From the NCBI GenBank assembly GCA_022566975.1, contig JADFHV010000056.1, forward strand, positions 1-9,955: a stretch of DNA of 9,955 bases, written 5' to 3'. Origin of the DNA: Chloroflexota bacterium. GTDB lineage: Bacteria; Chloroflexota; Dehalococcoidia; SAR202; UBA11138. Positions 5,983 to 9,955 of this stretch are shown here, one piece after another; the stretch's first letter is position 1; each line of letters begins with the position of its first letter. Under the pieces are notes generated by a model that saw only the letters and a program-made list of their open reading frames with translations, searched no databases and was not told the origin of the DNA. The translations under genes were made by a program, and so were the position numbers.

Positions 5983-6368
5983 CGTCTGGGCTCGTTCTCC
6001 TTCCTGTATGACGGCGGGTGTTTCGAAAACGCGGCTGGGACTTGGAGCAGGCAAGAGGAGACCAGGCAGCTCGACGAGGACCGCACACAGCGCGCGATCA
6101 CCTTAACGGACCCAAAGACCGGCCTCGAGGCCTGGTATGGGTATCAGTCCCACCGGCCGGACAAGAACGCGGGTTTCGCACTTCTCTTCGAGGGTGCGAG
6201 AGGAACCGGGACCCGGTGACCGAGATCGCGCTGAGAGCGGTCTATCCGAACGCGAAGTATGAGATGACGTTCGAAGACCATCCCACGAGAATGGAGAAGA
6301 CGGGACAGAGCCTTGCCCCCCTCCCTGTTGAGACCTCTCCGGCGCTGGGGTCCTCGATACGCTACTAG
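5983..6368 (+). pseudogene. GH36-like alpha-galactosidase remnant with core deleted and frameshift
   Basis: No intact frame, but two pieces look like opposite ends of a GH36/melibiase-type glycoside hydrolase. The front piece (about 5992-6129) reads SFSFLYDGGCFENAAGTW, then SRQEETRQLDEDRTQRAITL and TDPKTGLE, like the N-terminal beta-sandwich of such enzymes (family pattern PFSFxYxGK...TDPKTGLEV). It is followed directly and in frame by AWYGYQSHRPDKNAGFALLF (from 6130), like the C-terminal WxxYQxxRPDxxxGFxxxFR segment. The catalytic barrel, several hundred residues, is missing. That frame ends at TGA 6217-6219. The continuation lies in a neighbouring frame from 6216 (VTEIALRAVYPNAKYEMTFE, then TGQSLAPLPVETSPALGSSI) and ends at TAG 6366-6368. 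A one-base deletion near 6210-6216 would explain it. No start codon is evident; TAA at 5980-5982 blocks the front. The family match is from memory of motifs. Confidence 0.68.
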
Positions 6369-6399
6369 CGGAAAGTGGGTATCGGCTGGACCAGGGCCT

Positions 6400-8544
6400 T
6401 TGATTCGACGTCTAATGGTGCTCGGCGTTACGGCGTCTATGGGCGTCGTCGCCTGCGGGGGAGGCGACGACGCGACCCCAGTCGCCCCGGTACCGTTCGC
6501 GGCCTCCGCGACGCCTTCCCCGGTTGCGGTCGTCCCTTTTGCGAACGTCGCGGCCAGTGCCTTGAAACAGGGATTCGAGGTGTGGAACGACCGTCCGGGC
6601 GTGGCCGTGTTCGACTACGACCGAGACGGGGACCTCGACTTCTATATCACGGCCGAGGCCGGGCACGCCAACTGGCTCTATCGCAACGACGGGGACGGCA
6701 CCTTCACCGACGTGGCGGAGAAGGCCGGAGTGGCGGCCAGGACGACCAACAGCACCGGGGTTGTGGCCTGCGACCTGGACAACGACGGGTACCAGGACCT
6801 CTACGTGGGGGCCTGGGGCAGCCCCAGGGATGGCCTGGGCTTCCGGTCGCCGAGCGAGCTCCAGGGGAACAAAGACCTGCTGTTTCGCAACAACGGCGAC
6901 GGCACCTTCGTGGATATCACCGACCGGGCCTTCGGGGATGCGGTCAACATCCGCTCGGCGACGACTATCGCCTGCGCCGACGTGGACAATGATGGGTGGC
7001 TGGACATCTACGTGGGGAACCTGGCCGACGACGACTTCCGCGACTTCCAGACAGCGCATTACCCCGGTCACTACAACCTGCTCTATCGCAACAACGGGGA
7101 CCTGACGTTCACGGAGATTGCTGAGCGGGCCGGCGTCCGGGGCCCGCAGATCGTGATGAGGGACCCGGACGGGCGGGCCATATTCTTCGAAGATCCGGAG
7201 ACCGGGGAGAAGTACGAGGGCTACGACCCCACGGCTAAAGACCGGCTGGGGAATAGAGTGGGTGAGCCGACGGGTCAGACGCACGCGGTGATGTTCTTCG
7301 ACTATGACGACGACGGGGATGCGGACCTGTGGGTGGCCAACGACGGCGACCGGCTTCACGTTTACCGGAACGACTCCACCCCCGGCAACATCCGTTTCAC
7401 CCCCGTAGAGCGGGCTATGGGGATAGACAAGGTCGGGGCGTGGATGGGGTTCGCGTTGGGCGACTTCGACGGGGACTCGGACCTGGATGTCTTCGTCACC
7501 AACATCGGCTATCACCTTCGCCTGCATCCGCCTCAGGAGACACCAGGCGGGTCCTGCGGCTATCACGAGGCCTTCAGCTGGGGCACGTGCCTGCACTTCT
7601 TGCTCCGGAACAACGGTACACGGGACGTGCCCGGGATAGGGACCGTTGGCCACTTCTTCGATGTGGCGCCCTCTACTTCCGTCGTTCCCAGCCCGCTGAT
7701 GCCCCCCGAATCGCTCGACCCGTCCAAGATTCACCGCCGTCAGGAGGTCCCCACCGGGTTGGCGGCCTACGATTTCGGCTTCGGGACGACCTTCTTCGAT
7801 TACGATAATGACGGCGACCAGGACCTCTACTGGCTGGGCTCAACCATCGCCCGCGGCGAAGCCCCCCGCGGCGACATATTCGCCAGCGCCGGCCGAATGC
7901 TCAGGGGTGATGGTCAAGGCTCTTTCGAGGACATCACGGTCAGGGCGCACCTGCTGGATATCGTTGGCGTGGACTACACCCCCGTGGACGTCGGGGATCT
8001 CCCGTTGAGGGTCGAGTCGCTGCGCATAAGCGATCAGCTCCACGAGAACGGGAAGGGGCTGGCCCACGGCGACCTCAACGGCGACGGATACGTCGATCTT
8101 ATCGCGACCAACAGCAGCGGCGATGTCTACGTCAATCCTACGGAGTCTATGGCCGCCAGAGGCCGCGGCACCCAGCTACTGCCTCCCGTGAGACCCGCTC
8201 CGGGCCCCGTATTCGTCTGGGTGAACGGCGGAGGCGATAACCACTGGATCACGCTCCGTCTCAAGGGTCGTATGGCTATCGATGGCACCGGTAGCAACGC
8301 CGATGGAGTGGGTGCGAGGGTGTACGTGAAGACTGCGCCCCCGGGCGGCGGACCTCGTATCCAGGTCCAGGAGGTGCATGCCGGCTCCAGCTATCTTTCG
8401 ATGGACAGCATCGATCTGGAGTTCGGGGTTGGGACCGCTCAGGTGGTCGATGAGATTACGGTCCTCTGGCCCAGCGGGCGAAGACAGGTCCTGAAGGACC
8501 TCTCCGTAGACCAGGTGGTCATGATAACGGAGCCTGAGCGGTGA
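6400..8544 (+). CDS. Lipoprotein with seven FG-GAP/VCBS repeats and C-terminal ASPIC/UnbV domain
   Basis: 714 residues from TTG 6400. The start is chosen because it gives a lipoprotein signal peptide with a basic n-region (MIRRLMVLGVTASMGVVAC). The lipobox VVAC predicts lipidation at C19 and surface anchoring; a start at ATG 6415 would lose both arginines. A Pro/Ala/Val linker follows (about 24-58). Seven calcium-loop motifs of DxDxDGxxD type begin at D72, D125, D194, D301, D355, D467 and D558, consistent with a seven-bladed integrin-like beta-propeller. Paired LYRNDGDGTFTDVAE-type segments separate them. Residues about 610-710 are the ASPIC/UnbV domain (WITLRLKG, GVGARVYV, HAGSSYLSMDS, LEFGVG, VLWPSGRRQVL). 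Known members are extracellular and often called CRTAC1-like; function is mostly unproven, with adhesion or polymer binding usually suggested. AGGG at 6393-6396 is only 3 bases from TTG, so translation may be weak. It starts 31 bases after the GH36-like remnant ends. Confidence 0.9.
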   Translation: MIRRLMVLGVTASMGVVACGGGDDATPVAPVPFAASATPSPVAVVPFANVAASALKQGFEVWNDRPGVAVFDYDRDGDLDFYITAEAGHANWLYRNDGDGTFTDVAEKAGVAARTTNSTGVVACDLDNDGYQDLYVGAWGSPRDGLGFRSPSELQGNKDLLFRNNGDGTFVDITDRAFGDAVNIRSATTIACADVDNDGWLDIYVGNLADDDFRDFQTAHYPGHYNLLYRNNGDLTFTEIAERAGVRGPQIVMRDPDGRAIFFEDPETGEKYEGYDPTAKDRLGNRVGEPTGQTHAVMFFDYDDDGDADLWVANDGDRLHVYRNDSTPGNIRFTPVERAMGIDKVGAWMGFALGDFDGDSDLDVFVTNIGYHLRLHPPQETPGGSCGYHEAFSWGTCLHFLLRNNGTRDVPGIGTVGHFFDVAPSTSVVPSPLMPPESLDPSKIHRRQEVPTGLAAYDFGFGTTFFDYDNDGDQDLYWLGSTIARGEAPRGDIFASAGRMLRGDGQGSFEDITVRAHLLDIVGVDYTPVDVGDLPLRVESLRISDQLHENGKGLAHGDLNGDGYVDLIATNSSGDVYVNPTESMAARGRGTQLLPPVRPAPGPVFVWVNGGGDNHWITLRLKGRMAIDGTGSNADGVGARVYVKTAPPGGGPRIQVQEVHAGSSYLSMDSIDLEFGVGTAQVVDEITVLWPSGRRQVLKDLSVDQVVMITEPER

Positions 8545-8581
8545 CGCGAATACCCCGCGGTACAAGTCTTGTTTAGCGGAT

Positions 8582-8609
8582 GCCCAGACCACTACCCATT
8601 CAACTGGGC
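8582..8609. terminator. Short inverted repeat between convergent genes
   Basis: GCCCAG (8582-8587) and CTGGGC (8604-8609) can pair across a 16-base loop in the 87-base gap between two genes that face each other. There is no T-run on either side. It is placed where a shared bidirectional terminator would be expected, but the stem is short. Confidence 0.22.
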
Positions 8610-8631
8610 CTCCACCCCGTCATATCGCAGC

Positions 8632-9955
8632 TCAACGATTAGCGCTAATTTCTGTACGACGCCGGTCGAGAATGGTAAGCTCGCTATCCCCTTCGCGGAC
8701 CTGAATGTGACTATCTAGAGGAACTTCATCGAAGGTCTGCTGAAGGCCACTTGTAGGCCAGTACACTTCAAGCGATTTTATGCGCCGAGCTTGTCCGAGG
8801 CCTATCTCTTGTTCCAAACTCGACGCACCAAAACTGCCTCCGCTTGACACGTGGACGTATACAATCCGGGCTCCTTCCTCCGATTCCACCTCGACTCTTA
8901 TGCGGGCCCCGATGGCGGCGCGGTTCGATCTCACTCCCTCAAGCTTGACAGAAATCCAGCGGTTGCCATGCCCCGGATTCTGGTACAGGGCGTTAGCAAA
9001 CCCATCCCCAGGAAAGAAGCCGCCTATCTGGATGAAGACGTCCTGGTCCCCATCTCTATCGATATCCCCGAAGGCGACGCCATGGCCCTTCTGTAAGTGA
9101 CCGAACCCTCCGGAAAAAGTGACGTCCTGGAACCTGCGGCCTGCGTCATTGCGGTACATGATGTTCGGGCCTATGGCGTCGTAGGCCGGGTATCCCGTGC
9201 CAAGATAAAAGTCCAGGAAGCCATCATTGTCCAAATCGCCAAAGTTGGCCCCCATGGACATGTGGACTCGGTAAAGCCCCGACTCTCGAGTAACGTCGAC
9301 GAACCCTCCGGCTCCGTTGTTTCTGTATAGCCTAGGACGCGTCCCGTTGTTTGGGAGCTCCAGGTAATCGGCGGCGACATCCGCGATGTCGTAGCCGTAG
9401 CCGGCCACGAAGAGGTCTAACCAGCCGTCGTTGTTGTAGTCCCAAAACCAGGTAGCGAAGCTGTCGGTAGGCTCCTCAACGCCCAGTTCGCGGGCCACGT
9501 CAGTAAAAGTGCCGTCCGCGTTGTTACGATACAGACGGTTGCCTTCTCCAAAGTTGGACAGGTACAGGTCGGCATCGCCATCGTTGTCGTAGTCTCCCCA
9601 ACCACTTCCCTTGCAGTACCGGAGGTTGGTCACTCCAGCCTGTACGGCGACATCCGTGAACGTACCGTTGCCATTGTTCCGGAACAGCTGGCTCGGGAAG
9701 ACTCTAAGAACGTCCTTGGCAGAAAGAGACTCATCGACGGCTTCATTCAGCCAGGACTCGGGCACGGACTCGTTGCATAGGAAGACGTCCAAGTCGCCGT
9801 CGTTGTCGTAATCAGCCCAGGCGGCGCTCTGGCTTGGATACGCTGGACGCGCAATGCCCGCCTGATATGTCACGTCCTCAAACGTACCGTCACCGTTGTT
9901 ACGCAGCAGAGAGACCCGCATATCGCCTCGCGCCAGGAGCCACCCTCCGCGCATC
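8632..9955 (-). CDS. FG-GAP/VCBS repeat protein with C-terminal ASPIC/UnbV domain, 5' end outside window
   Basis: About 440 residues are visible; the N-terminus lies beyond 9955. The ATG at 9954-9952 is almost certainly internal, because it falls just before a repeat (VSLLRNNGDGTFEDVTYQAG) and no signal peptide is present. Five calcium loops are visible (ADYDNDGDLD, GDYDNDGDAD, WDYNNDGWLD, GDLDNDGFLD, GDIDRDGDQD), each paired with a RLYRNNxxGTFxDVxxxxGV segment, so two or more blades are probably missing. The tail is ASPIC/UnbV: RWISVKLEGVRSNRAAIGAR, HVSSGGSFGASSLEQEIGLG, LEVYWPTSGLQQTF. After that domain come about 20 polar residues ending EISANR. It has the same architecture as the convergent lipoprotein but differs throughout, including more Asn-rich loops, so it is not a recent duplicate. 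Likely exported to the cell surface, by analogy. Confidence 0.9.
   Translation of the reverse strand, partial: MRGGWLLARGDMRVSLLRNNGDGTFEDVTYQAGIARPAYPSQSAAWADYDNDGDLDVFLCNESVPESWLNEAVDESLSAKDVLRVFPSQLFRNNGNGTFTDVAVQAGVTNLRYCKGSGWGDYDNDGDADLYLSNFGEGNRLYRNNADGTFTDVARELGVEEPTDSFATWFWDYNNDGWLDLFVAGYGYDIADVAADYLELPNNGTRPRLYRNNGAGGFVDVTRESGLYRVHMSMGANFGDLDNDGFLDFYLGTGYPAYDAIGPNIMYRNDAGRRFQDVTFSGGFGHLQKGHGVAFGDIDRDGDQDVFIQIGGFFPGDGFANALYQNPGHGNRWISVKLEGVRSNRAAIGARIRVEVESEEGARIVYVHVSSGGSFGASSLEQEIGLGQARRIKSLEVYWPTSGLQQTFDEVPLDSHIQVREGDSELTILDRRRTEISANR

Noticed and set aside
4823..6088. Long open frame on the minus strand opposite amidohydrolase paralog 2
   Set aside because: GC-rich codon bias leaves the antisense frame open. 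The translation matches no family, while the plus strand is a clear enzyme.
6412..7734. Long open frame on the minus strand opposite the VCBS lipoprotein
   Set aside because: Antisense shadow of repeated Asp/Gly codons; low-complexity Val/Pro/His-rich product with no domain.

Overview
The window looks like a chromosomal stretch of a GC-rich, uncultured environmental bacterium. The mix of genes (atypical Amidohydro_2 enzymes in tandem, a class III aminotransferase, an aldo/keto reductase, an SDR remnant, a GH36-like remnant, and two large FG-GAP/VCBS proteins with ASPIC/UnbV tails) recalls marine Chloroflexota of the SAR202 type. That is an inference from gene content only; no rRNA or phylogenetic marker is present. 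I see no tRNA, rRNA, CRISPR array, transposase or phage gene.

Layout. Positions 1-80 (minus strand) carry a fragment that reads like the first half of a copper-binding cupredoxin domain running off the left edge. A 75-residue exported protein of unknown function follows (223-450), then an aldo/keto reductase (545-1528). A gene-free stretch of about 500 bases (1529-2027) holds two overlapping, mutually exclusive stem-loops. Next comes a co-directional run: class III PLP aminotransferase (2028-3365), the wreck of a short-chain dehydrogenase (3376-3473), and two paralogous amidohydrolases (3511-4731 and 4739-5872) only 7 bases apart. These four sit close enough to have been one transcription unit, plausibly a catabolic module that oxidises, transaminates and hydrolyses small metabolites. 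The substrate cannot be read from the sequence.

Downstream lies a second wreck (about 5983-6368), whose two halves match the N-terminal and C-terminal ends of a GH36-like alpha-galactosidase. It is followed by a 714-residue lipoprotein with seven calcium-loop FG-GAP repeats and an ASPIC/UnbV domain (6400-8544). Convergent with it is a second protein of the same architecture (8632-9955, minus strand) that runs off the right edge.

The most notable observation is that the two broken genes share one mode of decay. Each keeps recognisable sequence from both ends of the protein while the catalytic core is missing, and each is also out of frame. This suggests large internal deletions within single genes (or repeated assembly collapse), while neighbouring genes stay intact. 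The second notable point is that both amidohydrolases carry His-x-Tyr where the superfamily normally has His-x-His, with the other expected metal ligands kept.
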